Below, piece by piece: positions 19,501 through 28,282 of a stretch of 64,000 nucleotides of DNA (position 1 is the stretch's first letter; each line of letters begins with the position of its first letter). The DNA is from Candidozyma auris (taxonomy: Eukaryota; Ascomycota; Pichiomycetes; Serinales; Metschnikowiaceae). The stretch is from NCBI RefSeq assembly GCF_003013715.1, contig NC_072813.1, positions 1,984,001 through 2,048,000 on the forward strand, read 5' to 3'. A program made the position numbers and the translations under genes. A model generated the notes under the pieces. The model was not told the DNA's origin. It did not search any database and saw only the letters and a program-made list of their open reading frames with translations.

Positions 19501-21609
19501 ACCATCAACGATTCTCCGGTTGCTGCCCCTTCAAAGGCGCTGAGCGATCTTTCTGAACCATCTTCTAAGGAAGCGAAGAAGGCTGCATTGGCCAAACGCA
19601 TAGCGGCGTTGAAGGAAAAACTTTCTGTTGATGTTTCGACGCCCAAGACCAAAGTTATTCCGAAGGCCACGGCGTCGGAAGAAATTTCCCCAAAGGAGAT
19701 TCCCCCACCTCCTTCTATGCTGGAAGTTGCCATCAACGATTCTTCGGTTGCTGCCCCTTCAAAGGCGCTGAGCGATCTTTCTGAACCATCTTCTAAGGAA
19801 GCGAAGAAGGCTGCATTGGCCAAACGCATAGCGGCGTTGAAGGAGAAGCTTTCTGTTGATGTTTCGACGCCCAAGACCAAAGTTATTCCAAAGGCCACGG
19901 CATTGGAGGAAGTTCCCCCACCTCCTTCTATGCTGGAAGTTGCCATCAACGATTCTTCGGTTGCTGCCCCTTCAAAGGCGCTGAGCGATCTTTCTGAACC
20001 ATCTTCTAAGGAAGCGAAGAAGGCTGCATTGGCCAAACGCATAGCGGCGTTGAAGGAGAAGCTTTCTGTTGATGTTTCGACGCCAAAGACCAAAGCTATT
20101 CTAGAGTCCACGGCACCAAAGGAGACTCCCCCACCTCCTTCATTGCCTACGGAGCTTCTTGAGTTGTCCTCGGATGAAGTCCCTTTGGTTCATCAAGGTC
20201 AAGCTCTGGAAAAGTGTGCTGATGCTGAAAAATCCACAGGGCCAGAGTTGACGTCGCCCGAGAATGAAACTCCAAACTCTGAGGTTTCAAGTTCAAAGCC
20301 TCGCATTGGTGCTGGTATCTCGAAGGACAAGAAAGCTGAATTGTTGAATAGAATTGCTGTCTTGAGAAACAAGATGAATTCGGATACACTGAAGGTTAAG
20401 AAGTCTGATGTCACAGCGAAGGTTCTCCTGAAGACAGAAAGACCTCAGGCTTCCCCAAATCTAGCCAATCTGTCTGAGACCGCTTCGTCCCTGGTGCCTC
20501 TTTTGCCTCTGCTGACAGAAACTCCCACTGCTGTGAAATCTCTTGGAAACTTGTTGTCAGAAGTTCCAACGGTAGCTTCCCCACTCTCCCAGTGTCTTCA
20601 AGACTCCGCTCAATCTGATCTGGAGCCTGAAGAGCCAGAGGGACCATCGGAGGCTTACCTTGCCTTAGAAGCCAAACTCGAAGCGAAGAAGAAAAACCTC
20701 TATAGATTGGATGACGATTCGACGAATATTCCTAATTATCTGAAGAGAATGTCATCTAAGATGCTGGGTATGGCTTCCAGACTTGAGAAAGCACTCGTTT
20801 CCATGGGTAAATTGTCGTTCAGTGGTCCTGTCACTCCATTGGATATTCCAAAGACGAAGACAACTCTCTCCAATGAGCCCGCAACAAAGAAGTACGGGCC
20901 AAATGACAAGAATGCTGCCATCAAAGAAAAGCTTGAGAAGTTTTACTTCAACCGTCTCAATGGAAGTAAGGATGATGATAAAAAGAAGGAGTATAAGTTC
21001 CAGGTGGATATGACCCAAACAAACCCTGTTGCGCCGCCCCCTCCCCCACCAATGCCGCAGGCTCTGGCAAACGTTCCACCTCCACCTCCTCCACCTCCTA
21101 TGTTCACTGAAGGTGCTTCCTCGTCGTCTCCACCCCCACCACCACCACCACCGCCTGCCCCAGGATTCCTTGGCAATGCTGTTGCTCCTCGTTCTTGCCC
21201 AAAGGTTCCAGCATTGGCAAATTCCTCGGGTGCGCCTCCACCGCCACCACCTCCTCCTCCTCCAGTGCCTTCACTTTCGACCAAGAGTGACACTGCTCCA
21301 CCACCACCCTCACCACCCCCCTCAAAGCCCTTGAAGGATGCTGCTGTCGCCTGTAAATCGAAGCCGGCTACTCCACAGCCTGAGATAAAGAAATTGAACG
21401 CTGTTAAATGCCATCACGGCACCTTTGCAGAGAAAAGAGCCGATTTTGCAGCCTTCTTTGGTGCAGATGCAACGAAAAGCGCTAAACCTCCCAAAATCAA
21501 TGCTCCAAAGAGAAAGGAGTTCACTGAGGCGCAGCTCTCTAAAATGAAACCCTTTGAGAGACTTCGTCACAAAATTGAGGTGCACTATAATGCAACATTC
21601 CAAAAGTGA
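16561..21609 (+). CDS. Large disordered repeat and polyproline protein, family not recognised
   Basis: A 1682-residue frame, mostly low complexity and rich in Ser, Pro, Ala and Lys. Regions in order: a basic, Ala/Lys-rich N-terminus with a coiled segment (about 55-100); a long Ser/Pro-rich region; four tandem units of 71, 76, 71 and a partial length (19351-20160), each starting with a helical SKEAKKAALAKRIAALKEKL motif; a diverged fifth helix at 20320; four proline runs of 6 to 9 residues (21028-21310); and a basic C-terminus ending FERLRHKIEVHYNATFQK. There is no FH2, WH2 consensus or membrane segment, so it is not a formin. CTG codons are frequent and often sit in serine-rich contexts, as expected in a CUG-Ser yeast. 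The proline tracts could bind profilin, SH3 or WW domains, a guess from composition only. The real function is unknown. Confidence 0.8.
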   Translation: MTPRLFNNAIDAEGFTLVNHRASARFQTDKSKFSERRKDPRPVGAFSEKYPPLSEETKAKYQARAIAYVQAQERQRLAKLAKLKAAMGKRPYNMYECLQHKEERKPAVDPRLPKSSLKRNKPLLTSDVHADAKAAAIAALCVPSKKDKAPVVAAEKKTGPQMELKKKPSRRRRKSTRKEKDADQKASDNVKKPAAIVSYPKATSSKAAHALRVMVAKDPAPIRSSHSEKIDPRLFRAVDHADQTTSERPRKRQILDKLIHLPPGDFEDESDVFLPRSPPGTLIEAASKKSPPDQFLSGLNWLSSPKSSCPEVSTDQDPQWHLVLQVPQKSRGPKFASATVRAATPSAWCPGNDFCAPDQAPEKAPRCAPEDRISFPRSPGPAPISEATETHARVTAPQTPARAPVVSQCPSAVVAPVDKTLTGFAPEFEFVAPKSLQPAQSPFSVQEFAAKSSPLVPALNTNDTPVLIPSGELRLGAVSSSSLSFSSPVTCRPLDFNSGVFSDLAGNPWNSEQSLNHTLSYQELISNPWAQEDAFIWEPSTVNSTSCCFYDPAVATSTAISTDSKPSLSHEVQTATEKKNGELSALPAFVAKTDLSSPDVSFVPSPCPSPRAAVVPLIKAEFDLALAVESAPKAVEKKALSPPPLIQEPVAQQSPACGEPPLCPSPLAKVPCSEKLPDTLIKLQSTPRVEAEKSKLRTLLKSKYISLRSDNCVDQILANADTAIRQAREEFSLDLVDDDDESGSVIKYCSQIDASSRVNSGNNDTPVSVKEATVVIKPVSAISLAPTVTAPPSPRKTPSGSPKRHNTDPDFKASFAESAQKKVETITPTASPVKKQVALAVPNVETGLAKTTQSSPEPLLDPVASLIIIDAPLSVHSHDAFAQTCGGDVDNQSAVVSSSENAPGAASPNEVLQQTLDLPVPVQKPADTLASKEAKKAVLAKRIAVLKEKLSVDVSTPKTKAIQESTVLEEVPPFPRMLEVTINDSPVAAPSKALSDLSEPSSKEAKKAALAKRIAALKEKLSVDVSTPKTKVIPKATASEEISPKEIPPPPSMLEVAINDSSVAAPSKALSDLSEPSSKEAKKAALAKRIAALKEKLSVDVSTPKTKVIPKATALEEVPPPPSMLEVAINDSSVAAPSKALSDLSEPSSKEAKKAALAKRIAALKEKLSVDVSTPKTKAILESTAPKETPPPPSLPTELLELSSDEVPLVHQGQALEKCADAEKSTGPELTSPENETPNSEVSSSKPRIGAGISKDKKAELLNRIAVLRNKMNSDTLKVKKSDVTAKVLLKTERPQASPNLANLSETASSLVPLLPLLTETPTAVKSLGNLLSEVPTVASPLSQCLQDSAQSDLEPEEPEGPSEAYLALEAKLEAKKKNLYRLDDDSTNIPNYLKRMSSKMLGMASRLEKALVSMGKLSFSGPVTPLDIPKTKTTLSNEPATKKYGPNDKNAAIKEKLEKFYFNRLNGSKDDDKKKEYKFQVDMTQTNPVAPPPPPPMPQALANVPPPPPPPPMFTEGASSSSPPPPPPPPPAPGFLGNAVAPRSCPKVPALANSSGAPPPPPPPPPPVPSLSTKSDTAPPPPSPPPSKPLKDAAVACKSKPATPQPEIKKLNAVKCHHGTFAEKRADFAAFFGADATKSAKPPKINAPKRKEFTEAQLSKMKPFERLRHKIEVHYNATFQK
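19351..20160 (+). repeat. Tandem coding repeats, 213/228/213 bp plus a partial unit
   Basis: Units start at 19351, 19564, 19792 and 20005, each with TC(T/C)AAGGAAGCGAAGAAGGCT. Units 2-4 are nearly identical over most of their length and unit 1 is more diverged. Unit 2 carries 15 extra bases. All lengths are multiples of three, so the frame is kept. This suggests recent duplication by unequal exchange or slippage. Confidence 0.93.
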
Positions 21610-22157
21610 GGGCCATGATAATGAGAATGATGATGGTCATGAATATCGAGGATGTTGACAAAGCTATTGCTGCTGGTAATGACAAGATTTGATGTTAGAC
21701 ACTGCCAGGTGTTTGAGCTCTCGACAACTGATGGACTGAATTATCTCAGTTGTCTGCCATCCACAGATCATCGCAAAACACGTCCCTCCCCAGGACGTCT
21801 ATGCTTGATTCTGGGTTATGTTTGAGTAAAAAGAAAGGATAAATAAACATATGAAGAAAAAAATCAAATTTAAAGCCTCTTCTCGTAGTTATTCTGGACC
21901 ACTCTTCTTATGCCACTCAGCCTTTGTTTCCTCCCTTCCCTCAACAGCGTAAGACGAAAGACGCAAATGAGTAATCAAATACAGAGATTAGAATGGAAAA
22001 ACCTTTAGAAGATGATCTTTCGCCATTGTAAATCACGAAATCACCCGTGCCTGACGTCTTTGATAGGTTTCAATGCTGTTAGGGTAGCATTACGAAGATC
22101 GCGCACTGCATTATCAAACCGTTCCTACCACAGTGAATAGCGCAAGTAATTGTGCCG
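21610..22157. other. Spacer between the repeat protein and PPM1
   Basis: 548 bases. No gene or RNA is recognised. It holds the 3' region of the repeat-protein gene and the PPM1 promoter. Confidence 0.4.
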
Positions 22158-23246
22158 ATGTCCATGCTATCTATCCGAGAAAAAAAGGACAAGCTCATAC
22201 GAGCAACCGACTTAGATGCCCTCAGCTGTCGCCATTGCGCCAATCAAAAGGGCTATTTTGTTCCTACAGATACTTATATTCAAGATATGCTCGACTCCTA
22301 TGAGCAAAATCTTCCATTCTGTCACGGTTACACGGCATTATCTGCTGGTAGAGCATTGAGGTCTCTTTTCAATGACCCAAAATATCCATTGATCAACAGA
22401 GGTACTTACTTCCGCACAAAACTGATCAACACCGTTGTTGAGCGCTTCATCAGCTCCTATGAGAAATGTCAGATCGTGTCTCTAGGAGGTGGTTCTGATA
22501 CAAGGGCTTTTCGTGTGCTAGAGGAGCACGGAAGCAGGGTGAAGTACATGGAGATTGACTTTGCCGAACTGGTGAAAATCAAAAAGTGGGCTATCATGCA
22601 CAGTCCAGTGCTTCTGAAGATAGTTGGCCTGGAGTTGCAGTCGCTCACAGTGAAAGATAAACAATCCTTCATTGATATGGAACCCGAGCTCCATACCCCG
22701 AATTATGATTTAGTGGCCCTTGATCTACGTGAAATTGACGATTCCGGCGATGAAGCCATTCTAGCTCACTTGAATGATGACCTTCCGACATTGGTGATCA
22801 GTGAGTGCGTTCTATGTTACTTGACACCTGAGGATAATGAAAAAATAGTTGGTTTTTGGCGAAAAAAACTTACAAATGTGGCAATTTTGATGTATGAGCC
22901 CATGGGGCTTGGTGATACGTTTGGACTGACAATGGAGCAGAATCTAATTAATCGAGGTATTGATCTCTACACTTTTCAAAAGTATCCCGATCTTAGATCC
23001 AGAGAATCCTTCTTCAAAAATGTGTTGCATTTCCAGGTCGTCAAAGCGACTGATTTGGCGGAGATTGGTGGCTACACCTCCAATGATCTTTCTTGGTTGC
23101 TGAGTGATGAAGTTACTCGAGTTAACAGGATCGAAATGATTGACGAAGTCGAGGAGATTTCTCTTCTTCTTCGACATTACTGTCTCATTTATGCGCAAAG
23201 TGGCGACATTGCAGCGCAAATTCTGAGTCTTAAATGGCTTTTTTGA
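22158..23246 (+). CDS. PPM1: PPM1, PP2A leucine carboxyl methyltransferase
   Basis: Methylates the C-terminal leucine of the PP2A catalytic subunit using S-adenosylmethionine, which controls assembly with regulatory B subunits. Family motifs: an ATDLDALSCRHCANQKGYF block near the N-terminus, INRGTYFRT, SAM-binding LGGGSDTRAFR (109-119), EIDFAELVKIK, YDLVALDLR and ISECVLCYLTPEDNEKIV. The length of 362 residues compares with 328 in yeast. The first true ATG of the frame is at 22158, and a second in-frame ATG lies 6 bases later. The gene ends 13 bp from the 3' end of the neighbouring mannosyltransferase. The opposing methylesterase PPE1 is at 62299. Confidence 0.93.
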   Translation: MSMLSIREKKDKLIRATDLDALSCRHCANQKGYFVPTDTYIQDMLDSYEQNLPFCHGYTALSAGRALRSLFNDPKYPLINRGTYFRTKLINTVVERFISSYEKCQIVSLGGGSDTRAFRVLEEHGSRVKYMEIDFAELVKIKKWAIMHSPVLLKIVGLELQSLTVKDKQSFIDMEPELHTPNYDLVALDLREIDDSGDEAILAHLNDDLPTLVISECVLCYLTPEDNEKIVGFWRKKLTNVAILMYEPMGLGDTFGLTMEQNLINRGIDLYTFQKYPDLRSRESFFKNVLHFQVVKATDLAEIGGYTSNDLSWLLSDEVTRVNRIEMIDEVEEISLLLRHYCLIYAQSGDIAAQILSLKWLF

Positions 23247-23258
23247 TGTGGAGATCGT

Positions 23259-25319
23259 TTAACCTTTAAGATACTTGAGTTGATCCCTGATGTTGTCACA
23301 AACTTTGCTCCGTTTCGAGCTGTCAGATGCTGGTAAGCCGTGAAGGTTGATCTTGGACTTGCAGAACCAAGTCTCAACGTGTTTCATGACATCTATCTCA
23401 AAATCATAACCATGAGTCTCCTTCTTCAAATAGTCAGTGTAAAGTCTTCTTCTGTTGCCGCTCTTATCCATCGGACCTCTGCCATTTGAGTTCAGGTCCC
23501 CGAACATCTCCTCAATATAGAATTTTGGCCAGTTAGCGTGAAGAAACATCAATGTTGAGGATTTGTAGTAATGGAAGTCGTAATTCAGCTTTTCAGGATC
23601 TTCGTTGTCCAGAGCAAGATTGTTCATGTTAACCTCGTTCGTAAGACCAAACTTATCATTGTAATAGTCGACAATTGGATCGTATTGACCCATACCAAAA
23701 TACTCATGCTTCTTGTTTGGTTTCAACGGTCCAAACTCGCGATTAAACTCCACAACTTGGTAGTACGGAAGAGACAACTTATGCGCAGCGGCGACAAAAG
23801 TATCTTTATCGCCCTCGCCTGCAGCACCCTGACTCAAGAGGGGATAGTAATAATCAAATCCGTAGTAATTGTAATACAAGGATAACATCAAGGTTTTGAA
23901 ATGTTTTTCCTTATTGATCATAAACTGACCAGTTTCGCTGGATGCTTCTGGTATAGTCCCTTTCGTATCATGCAATGACAATTCTCCCTTTTTCGTTCCT
24001 CTATTATCACCTTTGAAGTAACTGTTTCTCAATTGCCAGTCTGGATCAATCTCAATATCCGCAATTTCATAGAAGCTAGGTGAGGTCGAGCGACGCCATA
24101 AATCAGGCCATAAAATCATATGCTTCAAAGTGAAGGGCTCATTGACGAAAAGATAGTCTGGATTTCTCACAGGTAAGTTGTCTGCATCCAAATATAAGAT
24201 GTTCTTAAACGAAGAGACCAAGAGTGCTAAACTCTTTAACTGGAAACCCTTTACTCCCAGCGCAAGTCTTTCAGGAAGAAAATCGGACATAATCTTGCAT
24301 CTTCCATTAAATGAAGGAAGGATTCTATTGCAAAGATCAATATCAAAGTCTTCCCTCTTGGGCATAATGACCTCTATAGGCAACTTACAGCCGGTCTGTC
24401 TCAACAAAGAAATTGATAGAAGTACAAGTTGATTATACTTGCCGCCTCCCAAGTAAACTATACCATCTCCCTCCATGAAGCCGAATTTTTGTCCCGCGTC
24501 AAGTAAGTCTTTAGGGAAAGTCTTTGGCATTCTTAATAAGAAATCAAGGTGAGATTTTTTGAGAGCATTTTTCTCCTGAGTTGTTATTCTGAAAAAGCTC
24601 AGTAGGTACTCTTTGGTGCGGATGGGCTCCAAAAGATATGACTCTCTCCAGTGTCCGCCGTACACCGGAACCCTGCCGTTGTCATTCTTGTACTTGTTAG
24701 TGGATTTTGACTGAGAGTAATGGGCGTCATTGTTGATACCACTGACTGAAGGTCTAGCTTCTTCAATCATGCGCCAAACATCCTCAATGAAAGTCATAAA
24801 CCGGTTCTGAAACCTGATAAACTTCAATGTGTCCAGCATTCCATGATTACTCTGGGAAAGCTGAACCTGCTCGTTCATTTTTGAGTAATCGTACCCTTTG
24901 ATTTCTGCAACGTCGAACTTCTTCTTGTTTTTATTTTGCTTGATGAGCAGTTTGATGTCGTGTGTCTCGTACTCTGGTAAATCGGGGTCGGCTGGCTCCA
25001 GCAGCACTATAAGAATCCCATTCTCGCGGTCGTCGTAGTACTTACGAAGCTGCATTTCAAGAGTTGGAGGACGAGCCTTGTTGATAGGAGCAGAGTCCCC
25101 TTCCGAATCAACGGGGCTTTCAGGCAGCTTATGTTGAGCCTGGTCACCGCTCTGACTAGTCTCTCCCTCCGGTCCGCCTTGGGCAGGTTTGGAAACGAGG
25201 GAAGTGTCGAACTTGGATGCTCCCTTACGTGTGTAGGCGTTACTTAGAAAGTTCGCCAACGTTAGCAAGATGCATAACGCAACAAGGATTCTAGTCCACT
25301 TCGCCGGCAAGGAGAACAT
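23259..25319 (-). CDS. MNN2/MNN5-family alpha-1,2-mannosyltransferase
   Basis: A Golgi type II membrane glycosyltransferase that adds alpha-1,2-mannose branches to the outer chain of N-glycans. A short cytosolic head and one membrane span (about 10-28) precede a low-complexity stem. The catalytic domain has IVYLGGGKYNQLVLLSI, a CKIMSDFLPERL region, ILYLDADNLPVRNPDYLF with its DxD motif, and MILWPDLWRRSTSPSFYE. A conserved GQFMINK motif and LFLHANWPKFY follow. The length is 686 residues. The start at 25319 is the first ATG of the frame; upstream codons lack one. Candida species carry several paralogues of this family (MNN2, MNN21-MNN26), so no single symbol is assigned. Cell-wall mannan structure would depend on it. 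Confidence 0.9.
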   Translation of the reverse strand: MFSLPAKWTRILVALCILLTLANFLSNAYTRKGASKFDTSLVSKPAQGGPEGETSQSGDQAQHKLPESPVDSEGDSAPINKARPPTLEMQLRKYYDDRENGILIVLLEPADPDLPEYETHDIKLLIKQNKNKKKFDVAEIKGYDYSKMNEQVQLSQSNHGMLDTLKFIRFQNRFMTFIEDVWRMIEEARPSVSGINNDAHYSQSKSTNKYKNDNGRVPVYGGHWRESYLLEPIRTKEYLLSFFRITTQEKNALKKSHLDFLLRMPKTFPKDLLDAGQKFGFMEGDGIVYLGGGKYNQLVLLSISLLRQTGCKLPIEVIMPKREDFDIDLCNRILPSFNGRCKIMSDFLPERLALGVKGFQLKSLALLVSSFKNILYLDADNLPVRNPDYLFVNEPFTLKHMILWPDLWRRSTSPSFYEIADIEIDPDWQLRNSYFKGDNRGTKKGELSLHDTKGTIPEASSETGQFMINKEKHFKTLMLSLYYNYYGFDYYYPLLSQGAAGEGDKDTFVAAAHKLSLPYYQVVEFNREFGPLKPNKKHEYFGMGQYDPIVDYYNDKFGLTNEVNMNNLALDNEDPEKLNYDFHYYKSSTLMFLHANWPKFYIEEMFGDLNSNGRGPMDKSGNRRRLYTDYLKKETHGYDFEIDVMKHVETWFCKSKINLHGLPASDSSKRSKVCDNIRDQLKYLKG

Positions 25320-26260
25320 GCTTGTTTGGTGAACCGATAAATGAAATCGCAAAATGAGGTCTCACCAAGAAGAATGAGAAAATTTATGGCGTCTTCTGGC
25401 GGTACACTAGTCTTGCGCGACTGTTTTTCTTCAACGCGAGCTATGTTTAACTTCGCCGAGATGGACAACACTACACCTATTTGCGAACGAAAGGCAAACA
25501 TTTGGTGGATTAGAGAGATCAAGAGAAAAGTTATTATAATACAAGAAATTTTGCTTTGATTAGTCATAAAGTGCTGCCTTGAAGTGGCCTAAGATAAGAT
25601 ACTTCATGCGTTCCTGACCATTGATAGTGAAGTGGGCTTATGCGTTTCGCCGTGATGGAAAAAGCTTACAGGGCAGAGATTCATATTTCGATGAGCAATT
25701 TACACTTTATTGTACTTTCAAGTACTTGTGATCTTCAGAATCAGTGTCCATTTAGGTGTTTTACAAGTGGACTAGTTCTCTGAGTGGGGCCAGCAATTTT
25801 CGCAGCCATTTCTTTGCGTCAATTGCACCTGACACCTAGCAATAAGAGATTTCCCCAGAATTTTTTTTGTATCTGTTCTAAAGCTTTCTTTTCCCTGGCT
25901 TTAAGGCACGAAATTAGGGGTCCCAGAACGACATTACCGTCTGCTGAAATTTAATCTCTCCCTTGACTCCATCTCAATAGTTTGCAATGCATTAGGCAGT
26001 GAGGTTCACACTGCTGCTTGCTCTGTGCTCTGGTCCTTCGTTTCCCTGACTTTCCCGGATTATGCAATCATATGAATGTGAAGGAGAGGGTACCCTCTAT
26101 ATACTCCCCAATTTATCTCTTTTTAGCCTTTACAAGTCTTCGTCAATCAGTGGGATCGCTCCCTTATCTAGGAGCCACTCTGCCCTGCACGCTATTCTCT
26201 ACAATCTCTAGCCCTCCTCAAAAAGGTAGTCCGAAGCCAACAGACGGTACTCATACACAG
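25320..26260. promoter_or_regulatory. MNN-family / SNX41 divergent promoter region
   Basis: 941 bases between two divergent genes. A TATATAC box at 26098-26104 lies 163 bp before the SNX41 ATG. A frame without an early ATG is open ahead of SNX41 (from about 26018) and could be leader. No RNA gene is recognised. Confidence 0.4.
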
Positions 26261-28078
26261 ATGGCCGACGAAGGAATATTTGGGGATATCGAGCAGGATA
26301 ATAATCCATCATGGTATCAATCATCTCGCACGGAAACTGAGGATTATGCAAACGGTTCCTCAAGGCAATCCCCCGACAACCCCATCACGGAACCTCACCT
26401 CATGACACCCAACAACGATCCAAAGCACTCAAACGTCGAGACCTTTCATGGTAATGACCTCATAAACAGTTCCATTGGACTTTCTCAAAAGATTCGCAAG
26501 ATGCTCAACAGTCCAAAACTCACTGTAGATGTGATTCTGAGTGAGCGTGTCATGAATTCTATTGTTGTGTACTTGATACAACTCAAGTTGAAAGGTGCCA
26601 AAGACAGCGACGCTATAATTGTGAAGAGGAGGTATAGCGAGTTCAAATCTCTTCGAGACAATTTGGTGAAAATGTACCCCACAATTGTTGTGCCTCCGAT
26701 TCCAGAGAAGCACACTTTCCTCACATACTTGATAAACTCCATCGACAGCTCAAGGGAAACAAATGTTATCGAGCTTCGAAAGCGCTACTTCAAGAACTTC
26801 CTACAAGACGTCATATTCGACTCCAACACAAAATTGAGAAACTGTCCTTTACTCCATAAGTTTTTGGATCCAAACTACGAGTCGTGTTGGGAAAGTGCTA
26901 TCAATGAGCCTCCTGCAAACTTAATCCCGTCAAACCTTCTACTTGCAAATCCTAATGATACGACTGATCAAAATGGTCTATATTTGCTTCTACCTTCGGT
27001 GACAGGTTTTGACTTGGATAGCACCGACAACCTCTCTGGCCTTAAAAAACTCAATGATGACATTCACAAGTTACATGCTGATATCAAGCTTTACGATCTT
27101 AAAGAAAACAACCTTCATGAAATTGCTGAGAATGATACTGTCTTTTCTGACATACCGATTGACTTGATAAACTTCGAAATCAACTTTCACCGGAATATAA
27201 AAGTTCTTCATGACGTGCAGAAGCTAAATAACCGCTCTGTGAAGAACTTCAAAACATTGATAAGCACGCTAATAGAGCTAGGTGCCAATTTGAACAACTT
27301 TTCGCTTCAAATTCATGATGCTTCCACGCACCGAGGCAAGTCACTCTCTTCTGTGATTGAGAAATTTGGATCTGCAGTGGACTCGACATTTCTTAATTTT
27401 GAGCACTTTCTATACGATGAAGTTATTCCTGACTGGGATGACCCGGTGAACAGGTTTGTGCAATACTACTTTTCAGCATTACAGCTTGTAAAGTTCTACA
27501 AGTATAAGCTCATCCAATTCAAACTTATCTACAAGTTGAAGTTCAACAAAGTTCAGGAGATGAGCGCATTTCATGACAGCATGAACTCCGTCAAGCATTT
27601 GAAGGATCTCGATATAAACAGTCCCTCTATAAAAAAAGCGATACAGCGCATAGAGAACAGACAGCAGCGTGTTAGACAACTCCAATCAAAAAAATCTTGG
27701 TATGGCCTTTTTGGTGGCACAAAATCAACATTCACCCTACCAGAACAGAGCCTCTCCTCGCATCCTGATAGGGAGTCTGATGAGCGGCCGAAGAGTGGAG
27801 AGGATGGCCCCAGCGACATGAAAACGCATTACCAGCATAAAATGCAGCATATCGACAAGGAGCTCAATAAACTTGATCAACTCATTGACTTAGTCAATGG
27901 TGACATGATCAGTCTCACGCAAAACCTACAAGTCAACTTCCAAGAATTTCTAGATAAGATGGAACGTAAGTGGCTTACAATTATGCTTGAGTTTGTTCGC
28001 GCAGGTAAGCAGCTCTTCGAAGAGAACTTAAACACATGGAGTAATTTCAAGAGGTCTGTTGACACTAGCGATGAGTAA
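26261..28078 (+). CDS. SNX41: SNX41, PX-BAR sorting nexin
   Basis: An endosomal sorting nexin that binds PI3P and, in yeast, works as a heterodimer with Snx4 in recycling and selective autophagy. The 605-residue frame starts MADEGIFGDIEQD. It has an acidic, low-complexity head and a PX domain (about 90-215) containing KRRYSEFKSLRDNL, VVPPIPEKHTFLTYL and RKRYFKNFLQDV. A long helical BAR-like region follows, with a KKSWYGLFGG motif. The motif, the PX-first order and the length favour Snx41 over the related Atg20. In-frame ATG-less sequence precedes 26261, so this start is chosen. SNX4, its expected partner, is 3.4 kb downstream on the other strand. Confidence 0.8.
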   Translation: MADEGIFGDIEQDNNPSWYQSSRTETEDYANGSSRQSPDNPITEPHLMTPNNDPKHSNVETFHGNDLINSSIGLSQKIRKMLNSPKLTVDVILSERVMNSIVVYLIQLKLKGAKDSDAIIVKRRYSEFKSLRDNLVKMYPTIVVPPIPEKHTFLTYLINSIDSSRETNVIELRKRYFKNFLQDVIFDSNTKLRNCPLLHKFLDPNYESCWESAINEPPANLIPSNLLLANPNDTTDQNGLYLLLPSVTGFDLDSTDNLSGLKKLNDDIHKLHADIKLYDLKENNLHEIAENDTVFSDIPIDLINFEINFHRNIKVLHDVQKLNNRSVKNFKTLISTLIELGANLNNFSLQIHDASTHRGKSLSSVIEKFGSAVDSTFLNFEHFLYDEVIPDWDDPVNRFVQYYFSALQLVKFYKYKLIQFKLIYKLKFNKVQEMSAFHDSMNSVKHLKDLDINSPSIKKAIQRIENRQQRVRQLQSKKSWYGLFGGTKSTFTLPEQSLSSHPDRESDERPKSGEDGPSDMKTHYQHKMQHIDKELNKLDQLIDLVNGDMISLTQNLQVNFQEFLDKMERKWLTIMLEFVRAGKQLFEENLNTWSNFKRSVDTSDE

Positions 28079-28099
28079 GACATCAATACACGAGCTTTT

Positions 28100-28100
<1 letters not shown>

Positions 28101-28142
<42 letters not shown>
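28101..28142. repeat. (AT)n microsatellite
   Basis: About 42 bases of nearly pure AT dinucleotide between SNX41 and RPN9. It is likely length-variable and a probable site of sequencing slippage. Confidence 0.95.
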
Positions 28143-28145
<3 letters not shown>

Positions 28146-28282
28146 TCTATAGTTATGATGGCTGCAAATGATAACTCATATGTAGTGCAGATGGTTTTGG
28201 GTGTCGCACACTACCAAATCTACAATCGCCGCCGCTACATGAATCTCGAGACACCACAGAACTCAAAACTTCAACAATAATT

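Noticed and set aside
19446..20111. 221-residue open frame on the minus strand
   Set aside because: It lies antisense to the tandem repeats and itself repeats; it is a by-product of the plus-strand codon pattern.
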